This document shows, piece by piece, positions 1-8,412 of a stretch of 64,000 nt of DNA. Numbering within the stretch: the stretch's first letter is position 1; each line of letters begins with the position of its first letter. The notes beneath the pieces are model-generated. The model saw only the letters and a list, made by a program, of their open reading frames with translations. It was not told where the DNA came from and searched no databases. Source of the stretch: Delftia acidovorans. Its GTDB lineage: Bacteria; Pseudomonadota; Gammaproteobacteria; Burkholderiales; Burkholderiaceae_C. Location of the stretch: the NCBI GenBank assembly GCA_031286585.1, contig JAITUC010000031.1, forward strand, positions 1 through 64,000, read 5' to 3'. The position numbers were made by a program, and so were the translations under genes.

Positions 1-110
1 ATGACCATAGCAAGTTGGTACCACTCCTTCCCATCCCGAACAGGACAGTGAAACGACTTTGCGCCGATGATAGTGCGGGTTCCCGTGTGAAAGTAGGTCA
101 TCGTCAGGCT
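1..110 (+). rRNA. rrf: 5S ribosomal RNA, 3' part
   Basis: The sequence matches the conserved body and 3' end of a betaproteobacterial 5S rRNA, including the segment CCCATCCCGAACAGGACAGT and the closing CATCGTCAGGCT. The first few bases of the gene lie outside the window, so it is partial at its 5' end. It should be the last gene of an rRNA operon entering from the left and is followed directly by a terminator. Confidence 0.95.
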
Positions 111-123
111 CTTACAGCCCAAG

Positions 124-155
124 AAACCCCGTAGCCCAAAGCTACGGGGTTTTTT
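124..155 (+). terminator. Rho-independent terminator of the rRNA operon
   Basis: A hairpin with a perfect stem (AACCCCGTAGC pairing with GCTACGGGGTT) is followed by a run of T. It lies 14 bases after the 5S rRNA, where an rrn terminator is expected. Confidence 0.9.
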
Positions 156-232
156 GCTTGTTTGCGCAGAAGTACTTGTATCGTCGCCTGCGCGATGTGC
201 GTGCGCCATGGTGGGCGCAGACGGCTTGAAAG

Positions 233-982
233 ATGAACATGCAACTGCAAGACATTCTGTATTCCCAAGGATTCGGCATCCGCCGCGTGTGTTCCGGGCT
301 GGTCCAGCAGGGCTGGGTGGAGCTGTGGGACGCCGAGGCCAATGACTGGGTGCGTTGCCTCGACTCCACGCAGGACATCGATCCTGAAGGCCTGCGCTAT
401 CGCGTGCAGGGCGTGGAGTGGTCCTATCATGCGCTGGGCTATGTGCTGCTGCACAAGCCGGCGGGCACGGAGTGCTCGCAAAAACCTTCGACCTATCCGA
501 GCATTTACTCGCTTTTGCCTTTGCCCCTGCGTCTGCGTCCGAACAAAGGCGCCGTGCAGGGCGTGCAGGCCGTGGGGCGGCTGGACCAGGACACGACGGG
601 CCTGCTGCTGCTCAGCGATGACGGCCAGTTCATCCACCGCATGAGCTCGCCCAAGAAGCATGTGCCCAAGATCTACCGCGTGACCACCAAGCATCCGGTC
701 GATGCCGGCCAGGTGCAGCGCCTGCTCGATGGCGTGGTGCTCGACGATGATCCCAAGCCTGTCAAGGCCGCTGCCTGCGAGCAGGTGAGCGAGCATGTGC
801 TGGACCTCACCCTGACCGAGGGCAAGTACCACCAGGTCAAGCGCATGATCGCGGCCGTTGGCAACCGCGTCGAGGGACTGCATCGCTGGAAGATCGGCGA
901 GCTGGAGCTCACCGACGACCTGCAGCCGGGTCAGTGGCGATGGTTGACGGCCGAGGACCTGGCCAAGCTCAAGGCCAAGTGA
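233..982 (+). CDS. rsuA: RsuA-family 16S rRNA pseudouridine synthase
   Basis: A 249-residue protein of the RsuA/RluB/E/F family, which isomerises uridine to pseudouridine in rRNA; RsuA acts on U516 of 16S rRNA. The catalytic motif GRLDQDTTG is at residues 115-123 with the expected Asp118. A second family signature, EGKYHQVKRM, lies near residue 205. The N-terminal S4-like region is short, as in RsuA. Two in-frame ATGs (233 and 239) are possible; neither has a strong ribosome binding site. The gene follows the rrn operon by about 80 bases past the terminator, so it needs its own promoter. Exact substrate (16S versus 23S subfamily) is inferred from length and motif. Confidence 0.85.
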   Translation: MNMQLQDILYSQGFGIRRVCSGLVQQGWVELWDAEANDWVRCLDSTQDIDPEGLRYRVQGVEWSYHALGYVLLHKPAGTECSQKPSTYPSIYSLLPLPLRLRPNKGAVQGVQAVGRLDQDTTGLLLLSDDGQFIHRMSSPKKHVPKIYRVTTKHPVDAGQVQRLLDGVVLDDDPKPVKAAACEQVSEHVLDLTLTEGKYHQVKRMIAAVGNRVEGLHRWKIGELELTDDLQPGQWRWLTAEDLAKLKAK

Positions 983-1001
983 GGCAGGGGGCCGCGTTTC
1001 C

Positions 1002-2429
1002 ATGATGAATTCCGCTGAACCAGGCCGGGGCTGGGCCCTGTTGTGTACCGCCTTCGATGCGCCCGGGCCGGATGCGCTGCGCATCCAGCAGGACGTGCTG
1101 ATCGTGGTGGATGGCTGCGGCATGATCGATACCGTGCTGGAGCGCGGTGTTCCCCGCCGTGCCGCGCTGGAGGCCGCGCATGCGGCAGCGGGCACGCTGC
1201 AGCGCCTGCCCGAGGGCCAGTACCTTTTGCCCGGCATGGTGGACCTGCATTTGCATGCACCGCAGTGGCCGCAAAGCGGCAAGGCCCTGGATGTGCCGCT
1301 GGAAACCTGGCTGCAGGAGTACACCTTTCCCCTGGAAGCGCGCTATGGCGATGCCGGCTTTGCCACATCGGTCTACGACAGCGTGGTGCGTACGCTGCTG
1401 GCCAATGGCACGACGACGGCCATGTACTTCGGCACCATCCACGCCGTGGGCAACGAGGTGCTGGCCGAACGCTGCCTGGCCCTGGGCCAGCGCGCCCTGG
1501 TAGGCAAGGTGGCGATGGACGAGCCGTCGCAATGCCCCCCGTACTACAAGGACGCCAGCGCCGCCGAAGGCATTGCCGAGACGGCGCGCTTCATCGACTG
1601 GCTGCGCCAGCATCCGGGCAACGCGCAGCAGCGCGTGCTGCCGGTGATCACGCCGCGTTTCATTCCTTCGTGCACCGATGAGCTGCTGCGCGGCCTGGGC
1701 GACCTGGCCCAGCGCACAGGCGCCCATGTGCAGACCCATTGCTCCGAGAGCGACTGGGCGCACGCCCATGTGCTGGAACGCCAGGGCCGCACCGATGCGC
1801 ATGCACTGCATGATTTCGGCCTGCTCACGCGCCGCACGGTCGTGGCCCATGCCAACTTCCTCACGGCCGATGACGTGGCGCTGATGGCGCGCACGGGCGC
1901 CTCGGTCGCGCATTGCCCTCTGTCCAACTTCTATTTCGCCAACAGCGTGTTCCCGGCCCGCAGCGGCCGCTCGCAAGGACTGGGCATGGGCTTGGCCACG
2001 GACATCTCCGGCGGCTACAGCCCCAGCATGTTCGATGCCTGCCGCCACGCCATGACGGCCTCGCTGGCCTTGCATGAGGGGGTGGACCCGGCCCTGGGCG
2101 CTGCGCAGCGCGGCCGGGCGGGGCAGGGCGTGCAGGCCCGCATCGACCACGTCTTCGCGCTGTGGCTGGCCACGGCGGCGGGGGGCGATGCGCTGGACCT
2201 GCCGATTGGCCGCATCGAGCCCGGCCATGCCATGGACGCCCTGGCCATCGACTGCCAGGGGCCTGACTCCAATGTCCAGGTCTGGCCCGGCGCGGATGGC
2301 CCGGCCGACATTCTGCAAAAGATCATCCACCACGCCACGCGCGCCAATGTGGCCAGCACCTGGGTGCAGGGCGAGTGCGTGCACCGGCGCCAGGCGGCCG
2401 GCGCGGTCAGCGCCGTCACTGCTGCCTGA
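1002..2429 (+). CDS. guaD: Guanine deaminase
   Basis: A 475-residue amidohydrolase that converts guanine to xanthine and ammonia in the cytosol. Metal-binding features of the family are visible: GMVDLHLHAP (residues 78-87, His83 and His85), THCSES, VAHANFL and ATDISGG near the C-terminus. The pattern QWPQSGKALDVPLETWL after the first motif is typical of guanine deaminases rather than other amidohydrolases. The gene starts 19 bases after rsuA and is followed after 46 bases by a nucleobase permease, so purine uptake and guanine degradation appear to be co-transcribed. Length is normal for bacterial GuaD. Confidence 0.93.
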   Translation: MMNSAEPGRGWALLCTAFDAPGPDALRIQQDVLIVVDGCGMIDTVLERGVPRRAALEAAHAAAGTLQRLPEGQYLLPGMVDLHLHAPQWPQSGKALDVPLETWLQEYTFPLEARYGDAGFATSVYDSVVRTLLANGTTTAMYFGTIHAVGNEVLAERCLALGQRALVGKVAMDEPSQCPPYYKDASAAEGIAETARFIDWLRQHPGNAQQRVLPVITPRFIPSCTDELLRGLGDLAQRTGAHVQTHCSESDWAHAHVLERQGRTDAHALHDFGLLTRRTVVAHANFLTADDVALMARTGASVAHCPLSNFYFANSVFPARSGRSQGLGMGLATDISGGYSPSMFDACRHAMTASLALHEGVDPALGAAQRGRAGQGVQARIDHVFALWLATAAGGDALDLPIGRIEPGHAMDALAIDCQGPDSNVQVWPGADGPADILQKIIHHATRANVASTWVQGECVHRRQAAGAVSAVTAA

Positions 2430-2475
2430 GCGCCGCAGTCTTTGCGCTCCGGCCGTTTTCCGCTTTTTCCGTCCC

Positions 2476-3849
2476 ATGACCGAACCGACCTCCTCCTACG
2501 AAGGGCGCCTGATCGCCCGCCCCGACGACCGCGTCTCGCTGTCTCAGGCCCTGCTGCTGGGCCTGCAGCATGTGATGGCCATGGACGTGTATGTCGTGCC
2601 CTTCATCATTGCCTCGGCCCTGGCGCTGTCGCAAGCCGATGCGGCGTCCATGATCCAGTCCACCTTTCTTGCCGCAGGCGTGGGCACGCTGATCCAGACC
2701 GCGTGGTGCATGCGCATGCCTGTCGCGCAAGGGCCTTCCTACATTCCGCTGGGTGCCATCCTGGCCGTGGCCTTTGGCGCGGGCGGTGGCTTCGGCGGCA
2801 TGGGTGCCGTCTATGGCGCGCTGATTCCAGGTGCGCTGATCGTCATTGCGCTGGGGGCGCTGGGCTGGTTCCACCGCGTGATCCGCTGGCTGGTGCCGCC
2901 CATCGTCGGCGGCACCATCATCCTCGTGGTGGGGCTGTCGCTGCTGCCGATTGCGCTGAGCGCCAACGTGTTCTCGGTCCATGGCGGCATGACGGTCAAC
3001 CAGTCCATTGCCCTGGCCTCGGTGTCGGCGGCGCTGTTGATCGCAGCCATGATGCTGGGCCTGCGCTTTGACAACCGGCTGGGCCGCTGGATGCGGCTGT
3101 CGTCGGTGATCATCGCCCTGGCCGGCGGCACCGCCATGGCATGGGCCATGGGCCTGTTCGCCTGGCAGCCGGTTGCGGATGCGCCCTGGCTGACGCTGCC
3201 CAAGCTGGCCGGCATCGACTACCCGCTGCAGTTCAGCCTGCCCGCCGTGCTGACCTTTGTCGTGATCTATCTGGTGGTCATGGCGGAAACCACGGGCACC
3301 TGGTTCGCTGTCTCGGCCGTGATCAACCAGCCCATCACCAGCCGCCAGCTGGACCGCGGCGCCGTGGGAGAGGGCCTGAGCTGCAGCGTGGCCGCACTGA
3401 TCGGCGCCACGCCGGTCACCGGCTACTCCACCAATGCCGGCGTGATCTCCATCACCGGCGTGGCCAGCCGCATGGTTTTCATTGCAGCCGGCCTGGTCCT
3501 GGCCTGCCTGGGCTTCCTGGGCAAGTTCTCGGCGCTGATTGCGGCCATTCCCTCGCCCGTGATCGGCGGCATGTTTGCCGTGGTCTGCGTGACCATTGCC
3601 ATGGCGGGCATCCGCATCCTGCGCCATGTGCGCCTGGACGAGCGCGCCATGCTGGTGGTGGGCGTGCCCATCATCTGCTCCTTCTTCGCCACGCTGGCCC
3701 CCAAGGACTGGGTCCAGACCCTGCCTGACATGCTGCAGTACCTGCTGGGCTCGGCCGTGACCGTGGGTGCCATGGCCGCCATGGTCATGAACCTCATCCT
3801 GCCGCGTGCGCAGGGTGACGACGCACCTGCCGAAGACCAGGTGGTCTGA
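2476..3849 (+). CDS. NCS2 (NAT) family purine permease
   Basis: A 457-residue polytopic inner-membrane transporter of the nucleobase-ascorbate family. About 12-14 hydrophobic segments are visible. The NAT signature is present as STNAGVISITG (N-x-G-x4-T-G), and the early motif LGLQHVMAMDV is typical of the family. The start was set at the ATG of MTEPTSS, because the upstream in-frame extension is only an antisense-like reading of the guaD end. Its neighbour guaD suggests transport of a purine such as xanthine, urate or guanine rather than uracil; this is inference. The substrate cannot be read from the sequence. Confidence 0.85.
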   Translation: MTEPTSSYEGRLIARPDDRVSLSQALLLGLQHVMAMDVYVVPFIIASALALSQADAASMIQSTFLAAGVGTLIQTAWCMRMPVAQGPSYIPLGAILAVAFGAGGGFGGMGAVYGALIPGALIVIALGALGWFHRVIRWLVPPIVGGTIILVVGLSLLPIALSANVFSVHGGMTVNQSIALASVSAALLIAAMMLGLRFDNRLGRWMRLSSVIIALAGGTAMAWAMGLFAWQPVADAPWLTLPKLAGIDYPLQFSLPAVLTFVVIYLVVMAETTGTWFAVSAVINQPITSRQLDRGAVGEGLSCSVAALIGATPVTGYSTNAGVISITGVASRMVFIAAGLVLACLGFLGKFSALIAAIPSPVIGGMFAVVCVTIAMAGIRILRHVRLDERAMLVVGVPIICSFFATLAPKDWVQTLPDMLQYLLGSAVTVGAMAAMVMNLILPRAQGDDAPAEDQVV

Positions 3850-3872
3850 ACGCCGCAGCAGGGCCGCGGGAT

Positions 3873-4322
3873 TCAGCGCCGGTCCAGGTCGTCGATGGAT
3901 GCGCTCCAGCGGCTGTCCCAGTTGCCGCGCTCGCGCACCTGGTCGATCTGGCGGCGGTCACGCTTGGTGGGGCGGCCGTCGTGCTGGTCGGCAATGCTGC
4001 TGGCGGGCTCGGGCGCCAGCCGGCGCTGCTCGGCCAGGCGCTCCCGCTCGGCCAGGCTTGCGGCGGTTTCTTCGTACAGGGCCTGGGCCACGGGCGCAGG
4101 GCCCCGCATGCCGGACAGGCCACGAATGACCACGGTGCGCGGAATCTGGCCCTGGCGCAGCGCCACGGTGTCGCCGCAGCGCACCTCGCGCGCGGGCTTG
4201 ACCAGGGCTCCGTTGACGGTGATGCGGCCCTTGCCGATCTCTTCTACCGCCAGGCTGCGCGTCTTGTAGAAACGCGCGCACCACAGCCATTTGTCCAGAC
4301 GCATGGATTCGATATCGCTCAT
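3873..4322 (-). CDS. hslR: Heat shock protein 15 (S4-domain RNA-binding protein)
   Basis: A 149-residue protein with an N-terminal S4 RNA-binding domain (MRLDKWLWCARFYKTR at residues 7-22, then GRITVNG) and a basic C-terminal tail. This is the HslR/Hsp15 architecture; Hsp15 binds 50S subunits carrying stalled nascent chains. It is the last gene of the tctD-tctE strand, starting 4 bases after the tctE stop, so it is probably carried on that transcript although its role is unrelated. It converges with the purine permease gene. The start chosen is the ATG of MSDIES, since family members begin just before the S4 domain. Confidence 0.88.
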   Translation of the reverse strand: MSDIESMRLDKWLWCARFYKTRSLAVEEIGKGRITVNGALVKPAREVRCGDTVALRQGQIPRTVVIRGLSGMRGPAPVAQALYEETAASLAERERLAEQRRLAPEPASSIADQHDGRPTKRDRRQIDQVRERGNWDSRWSASIDDLDRR

Positions 4323-4326
4323 GGCG

Positions 4327-5814
4327 TTATTGTGCGCGCGGCGCGGGGTGCTTGCCAGGGGCCGGTTGCAGCGGAATCGCCACGTGCGCGTGCAAGCCGC
4401 AGACCAGGCCCTGCCGGTAGATGTTGCGCAGTTCGATGGCGCCGCCCAGCGTCTGCACGATCTCGTGGCAGATGGCCAGCCCCAGGCCCGAGCCGCTGCG
4501 CGCATTGCCGGCCGAGAACGGCTGGAACAGCCGCTGGGCCAGTTCGCTGTCTATGCCCGGCCCGCTGTCGCGCAGGCTGAGCACGGCCTGGCTGCCGGCC
4601 TGGTGCACGCTGATGTGCAGGCTGCCGGCCGCAGGCATGTGGCGTATGGCGTTGTGCAGCAGGTTGCGCGTGAGTTCGCGCAGCATCCATTCGTGGGCCG
4701 GCACGGGGCAGGGCTCGGTGTCTATGGAGAAATCGATGTCCTGCTCGGCAATCAGCGGCGACAGCTCGATGGCCACGTCGCGCACCACTTCGTCCAGCAG
4801 GCTGGGGGCGGGCGATGCCGGCTCGGCGCTGTCTTCCTGGCGCAGCTGCTCGACCTTGGCCAGTGCCAGCATCTGGTTGGCCAGCCGCGTGGCGCGGTCC
4901 ACGGTGGCGCCGATTTCCTCGAAGGCCTGCTCGGCCGGCACATCCCCGCGCTGGGCCGACTGCAGCTGCGCCTTGAGCACGGCCAGCGGCGTGCGCAACT
5001 GGTGCGATGCATCGCGCACAAAGCGCTTCTGGTCCGACAGCAGCTGCCGCAGCCGCAGCATGAGCTGGTTGATGGCCTCCAGCAACGGCTGCAATTCGCG
5101 CGGCGCAGCGGGGGCCGACAGCGGGCTCAGGTCGCCGCGCGGGCGCGAGCGCAGGTCGCTGCTGAGCTGGCGCACGGGCTGGGTGGCCCGCTGCACCACG
5201 AAGATCACGATCAGCGCCACGGCGGCCACCAGCAGTGCCTGGCGCGCCAGCGTGGTGCGCAGGATCTGCAGGGCCAGGGTCTCGCGCAGCTCCAGCGTCT
5301 CGGCCACCTGGATCACGGCCATGCCGCGCCCCTTGGCGCTGGCCACGGGCTGCAGCAGCACGGCCATGCGCACGGGCCGGCCCCGGAACTGTGCGTCGTA
5401 GAAATCGACCAGGGCCGCATAGGGCGGGCGCTGGGGGATGACGCCGTGCCACATGGGCAGCTCGCCAAAGCCCGACACCATTTCCCCGTCCAGCGTGGAG
5501 ACGCGGTAGAACATGCGGCTCTGGTTGTCGGCCTCGAAGATCTCCAGCGCCGAGTAGGGAACGATGGCATGCAGCTGGGCGGACTCGTCATAGCCCGTCA
5601 CATCCAGCTGCTCGCTGATGCTCTTGGCCGATGCCAGCAGCGTGCGGTCATAGGCCGTGTTCAGCGCAGCCAGCGTCTGGTGGTACAGGCTCCAGGTATT
5701 GAAGCCAATGAACAGAATGACGGGCACGAGAATGCCCGTCAGCAGCTGGCGGCGCAGCGACCAGGGCTGGCGCGTGCGTGCGGGGGCGGGAAGGGGAAGA
5801 CCGGGGTCGCGCAT
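4327..5814 (-). CDS. tctE: TctE-like sensor histidine kinase
   Basis: A 495-residue membrane sensor kinase. Near the N-terminus a hydrophobic segment (LLTGILVPVILFIGF) is followed by a periplasmic domain of about 130 residues and a second membrane span ending IFVVQR. A linker follows, then the HisKA box with phospho-acceptor His in RDASHQLRTPL, the N box NLLHNAIRH, and the G boxes DSGPGI and GSGLGLAI. The gene starts 29 bases after tctD and is divergent from tctCBA. In the TctDE systems of proteobacteria this kinase senses tricarboxylates and induces the transporter; the ligand here is inferred from gene order only. Confidence 0.88.
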   Translation of the reverse strand: MRDPGLPLPAPARTRQPWSLRRQLLTGILVPVILFIGFNTWSLYHQTLAALNTAYDRTLLASAKSISEQLDVTGYDESAQLHAIVPYSALEIFEADNQSRMFYRVSTLDGEMVSGFGELPMWHGVIPQRPPYAALVDFYDAQFRGRPVRMAVLLQPVASAKGRGMAVIQVAETLELRETLALQILRTTLARQALLVAAVALIVIFVVQRATQPVRQLSSDLRSRPRGDLSPLSAPAAPRELQPLLEAINQLMLRLRQLLSDQKRFVRDASHQLRTPLAVLKAQLQSAQRGDVPAEQAFEEIGATVDRATRLANQMLALAKVEQLRQEDSAEPASPAPSLLDEVVRDVAIELSPLIAEQDIDFSIDTEPCPVPAHEWMLRELTRNLLHNAIRHMPAAGSLHISVHQAGSQAVLSLRDSGPGIDSELAQRLFQPFSAGNARSGSGLGLAICHEIVQTLGGAIELRNIYRQGLVCGLHAHVAIPLQPAPGKHPAPRAQ

Positions 5815-5843
5815 GGGCTGCGATGCAGGAATGCGGCAATGCG

Positions 5844-6530
5844 TCAGGCCGACTCGGCCTTGAGCAGATAGCCCAGGCCGCGCAGCGTGACCAGCTGCAC
5901 GCCCGTGCCCGACAGCTTCTTGCGCAGCCGGTAGGCGACCACTTCCACTGCCTCGTACTGCACATCGGACTCGCCAGGAAACACCAGCGCGAACAGCCGC
6001 TCCTTGGCCACGGCGTGGCCGGGGCGTGCCAGCAGGGCGTGCATCAGGGCCAGCTCGCGGGGCGTCAGCTCCATGATCTCGCCATCGCGGTGGATGGCGC
6101 CGCTGGCCTTGTCGTAGCGCAGCGCGCCCATGGCAATGGTCTCGGGCGGCGGCTTGGGCGCGAAGCTGTCGCTGCTGCGGCGCAGCAGGGCGCGCAGCCG
6201 GGCCTCCAGCTCGTCCAGGTCGAAGGGCTTGGCCAGGTAGTCGTCCGCGCCGGCGTTCAGGCCCAGCACGCGGTCGCCCACGGTGCCGCGCGCAGTCAGG
6301 ATGAGCACGGGCGTGCGCAGGCCCTGGCCGCGCGCACGCTCCAGCACCTGCAGGCCGTCCAGGCCGGGCAGGCTCAAATCCAGCACCACGGCGTCGGGCT
6401 CGCGCACCAGCCACTGCGCCAGGGCCGAGGGGCCGTCGGCCGCCGTCTCCACCTGGATGCCGCGCCGGATCAGCGTGCGCTGCAGCGTGGTGCGCATGGC
6501 GTTGTCATCTTCTACGAGCAGCAATTGCAT
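5844..6530 (-). CDS. tctD: TctD-like OmpR-family response regulator
   Basis: A 228-residue response regulator. The receiver domain (about 1-115) shows the acidic pocket VEDD near the N-terminus, the phospho-acceptor Asp in VVLDLSLPG, the Thr in LILTARG and the Lys in LAKPFD. A winged-helix OmpR-type DNA-binding domain follows (about 130-225, with ELTPRELALMHALL). The start was set at MQLLLVEDD, because receiver domains begin here. It is first in the tctD-tctE-hslR strand and shares a 136-base divergent promoter region with tctC. It is expected to activate tctCBA when phosphorylated by TctE. Confidence 0.88.
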   Translation of the reverse strand: MQLLLVEDDNAMRTTLQRTLIRRGIQVETAADGPSALAQWLVREPDAVVLDLSLPGLDGLQVLERARGQGLRTPVLILTARGTVGDRVLGLNAGADDYLAKPFDLDELEARLRALLRRSSDSFAPKPPPETIAMGALRYDKASGAIHRDGEIMELTPRELALMHALLARPGHAVAKERLFALVFPGESDVQYEAVEVVAYRLRKKLSGTGVQLVTLRGLGYLLKAESA

Positions 6531-6666
6531 GGCCCGCACGTTAGCACCGGGCGCGATGCAGGCCATCGCGCCGAGAGCGATCTAGGGATTCCCCTAGGGG
6601 TTTGGACAGCCATTTGACAGGTAGCGAACCGATCATCGACAGCCTTACAACATAAGGAGTCAAACC
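6531..6666. promoter_or_regulatory. Divergent tctD / tctC promoter region
   Basis: The region between tctD and tctC contains a perfect inverted repeat CTAGGG-ATTC-CCCTAG (6582-6597), a plausible TctD operator. A good -35-like TTGACA lies at 6614-6619 without a clear -10 at normal spacing, which fits an activator-dependent promoter. A strong ribosome binding site AAGGAG (6654-6659) precedes the tctC ATG. Assignment of the repeat to TctD is inference. Confidence 0.5.
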
Positions 6667-7626
6667 ATGCGTCGTGATACTTTTCTGAAGTCGCTGGCCG
6701 CACTGGCCGCCGCAGGCAGCCTGCCGCTGTCTGCGCAGGCTGCGGTCGCCGTCAAGATGATGCTGCCGGCCAACCCCGGCGGCGGCTGGGACACCACGGG
6801 CCGTGCCCTGGGCAAGGCTTTGCAGGACGCTGGTCAGGCTGCTTCTGTCACCTATGACAACAAGGGCGGCGCCGCCGGCGCCATCGGTCTTGCGCAGTTC
6901 GTCAACGGCAGCAAGGGCGATCCCAACGCCATGATGGTCATGGGCGCCGTCATGCTGGGCGGCATCATCACGGGCAAGCCGCCCGTGAACCTGACGCAGG
7001 CCACGCCGCTGGCGCGCCTGACCAGCGAATACAACGTGTTCGTGCTGCCCGCCAACTCGCCCTACAAGAACATGGCCGAAGTGATCGCCCAGCTCAAGAA
7101 GGACCCGGGCTCCGTGAAATGGGGCGGCGGCTCGCGCGGCTCCACCGAGCACATTGCGGCGGCCATGATCGCGCGTGAAGTCGGCGTCGATCCCTCCAAG
7201 ATCAACTACGTGGCCTTCCGTGGAGGCGGCGAGGCCATCTCCGCCATCCTGGGCGGCAACGTCACCGTGGGCGGCAGCGGCTTCAGCGAGTTCGCCGAGT
7301 ACATCAGCACCGGCAAGATGAAGCCCATCGGCGTGACCTCGGGCCAGCGCCTGAAGGGCGTGGACGTGCCCACGCTCAAGGAGCAGGGCATCAACGTCGA
7401 GATCGGCAACTGGCGCGGCGTGTATGGCGCGCCCGGCATCACCAAGCCCCAGCGCGACGCGCTGGTCGCCATGCTGGAGAAGGCCACCAAGAGCAAGGCC
7501 TGGGCCGAGGCTCTGCAGAAGAACGACTGGACGCCTGCGTGGCTGGCCGGCGATGCCTTCGGCGAGTTCGTGGACCAGGAGTTCGCGAGCCTGCGCGCCA
7601 CCATGGTCAAGTCCGGCATGGTGTGA
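6667..7626 (+). CDS. tctC: Tripartite tricarboxylate transporter substrate-binding protein
   Basis: A 319-residue periplasmic receptor of the Bug/TctC family. It has an N-terminal signal peptide (Arg-rich start, hydrophobic core ending SAQAA). The first-domain glycine motif NPGGGWDTTGR contacts the carboxylate in this family. It is first in the tctC-tctB-tctA operon, with a strong AAGGAG site, and delivers a carboxylate (typically citrate or another tricarboxylate) to TctAB. Unlike the four orphan receptors elsewhere in the window, this one is encoded together with its membrane subunits and two-component system. Confidence 0.92.
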   Translation: MRRDTFLKSLAALAAAGSLPLSAQAAVAVKMMLPANPGGGWDTTGRALGKALQDAGQAASVTYDNKGGAAGAIGLAQFVNGSKGDPNAMMVMGAVMLGGIITGKPPVNLTQATPLARLTSEYNVFVLPANSPYKNMAEVIAQLKKDPGSVKWGGGSRGSTEHIAAAMIAREVGVDPSKINYVAFRGGGEAISAILGGNVTVGGSGFSEFAEYISTGKMKPIGVTSGQRLKGVDVPTLKEQGINVEIGNWRGVYGAPGITKPQRDALVAMLEKATKSKAWAEALQKNDWTPAWLAGDAFGEFVDQEFASLRATMVKSGMV

Positions 7627-7636
7627 TCGAACGGCT

Positions 7637-7688
7637 GCGCCGGCCTCCTGCGGGGCCGGTGCGGCAACAGGCCCGCGCTCCTGCGGGC
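7637..7688 (+). promoter_or_regulatory. Two hairpins between tctC and tctB
   Basis: Within the 216-base tctC-tctB spacer there are two inverted repeats: GCGCCGGCC/GGCCGGTGC (7637-7645 with 7654-7662) and GCCCGC/GCGGGC (7671-7676 with 7683-7688). Neither is followed by a T run. Such structures often stabilise the upstream receptor mRNA or reduce read-through, giving more receptor than channel; that role is inference. The rest of the spacer up to the tctB start shows no coding potential. Confidence 0.4.
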
Positions 7689-7842
7689 CACGGCAGGCGC
7701 CAGTCGCAGCGCCTGCTTCAAGAAGCGGAAGATGCCCGCGCGCCGCGCCAGCGGCTCGCAGGCTCCGGCGGCTTAATTTTTTCCCCACGTCTGCAGTGGT
7801 GGCCAGCCCGGTCGCCGGTCCCGCTGCGGCCAGGAACTGACC

Positions 7843-8412
7843 ATGTCCGAGTCCTCACAACCCAATCCACTTGCCACGGATGCCGTCCAGGCCGATGAGC
7901 CCAGCGGCTTTCCCTCGGTTCGCGCGCAGACCATCGTCGGCTCCGGCGTGCTGCTCGTCGCAGCAGGCCTGGCCTTCGGCGCGCTGCAGATCCCTTCCGA
8001 CTCCGGCTACGGCGGCGTCGGCCCCAATTTCCTGCCCTGGCTGTGCGCCGTGGTGCTCGCGGTCTGCGGCGCCTGGCTGGTCTGGGAGGCGCGCACGGGC
8101 GGCTACCGCGAAGCCTCCGCACCTGGCGGCCACCCACGCGCCGACATCGGCGCCTTCGTCTGGGTGTCTACAGGCCTGCTGGTCAATGCCGCGCTGATCG
8201 GCACCGTGGGCTTCATCGTCAGCTGCACCGTCTGCTACGTGCTGGCCGTGCAGGGCCTGCGCCGTGCTGGCGGCCAGGCCCAGGCGGGCGCACCCATCAC
8301 CTGGGCCAAGGACGTGGTCACCGGGCTGCTGATCTCGGCACCCGTGTTCTGGGCCTTCACGCAATTCCTGGCAATCAATCTGCCGGGCCTGACTGAGACG
8401 GGGTGGCTGTAA
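7843..8412 (+). CDS. tctB: Tripartite tricarboxylate transporter small membrane subunit
   Basis: A 189-residue protein with four predicted membrane segments, matching the TctB (DUF1468) subunit. TctB pairs with TctA in the inner membrane and is required for the proton- or sodium-driven uptake handled by the receptor. A moderate ribosome binding site (AGGAAC) lies before the ATG. Its stop codon shares one base with the tctA ATG (TAATG), implying translational coupling. Sequence conservation in TctB is low, so the call depends mainly on hydrophobic profile and position between tctC and tctA. Confidence 0.88.
   Translation: MSESSQPNPLATDAVQADEPSGFPSVRAQTIVGSGVLLVAAGLAFGALQIPSDSGYGGVGPNFLPWLCAVVLAVCGAWLVWEARTGGYREASAPGGHPRADIGAFVWVSTGLLVNAALIGTVGFIVSCTVCYVLAVQGLRRAGGQAQAGAPITWAKDVVTGLLISAPVFWAFTQFLAINLPGLTETGWL

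Noticed and set aside
1..232. tRNA gene after the 5S rRNA
   Set aside because: No cloverleaf or T-arm sequence; the 5S gene is followed directly by a terminator.
969..2477. 500-codon minus-strand frame opposite guanine deaminase
   Set aside because: Composition is typical of antisense frames in high-GC DNA and the plus-strand enzyme has all its motifs.
4291..5871. Long plus-strand frame opposite tctE
   Set aside because: His/Gln/Gly-rich antisense translation with no motif; tctE on the other strand is complete.
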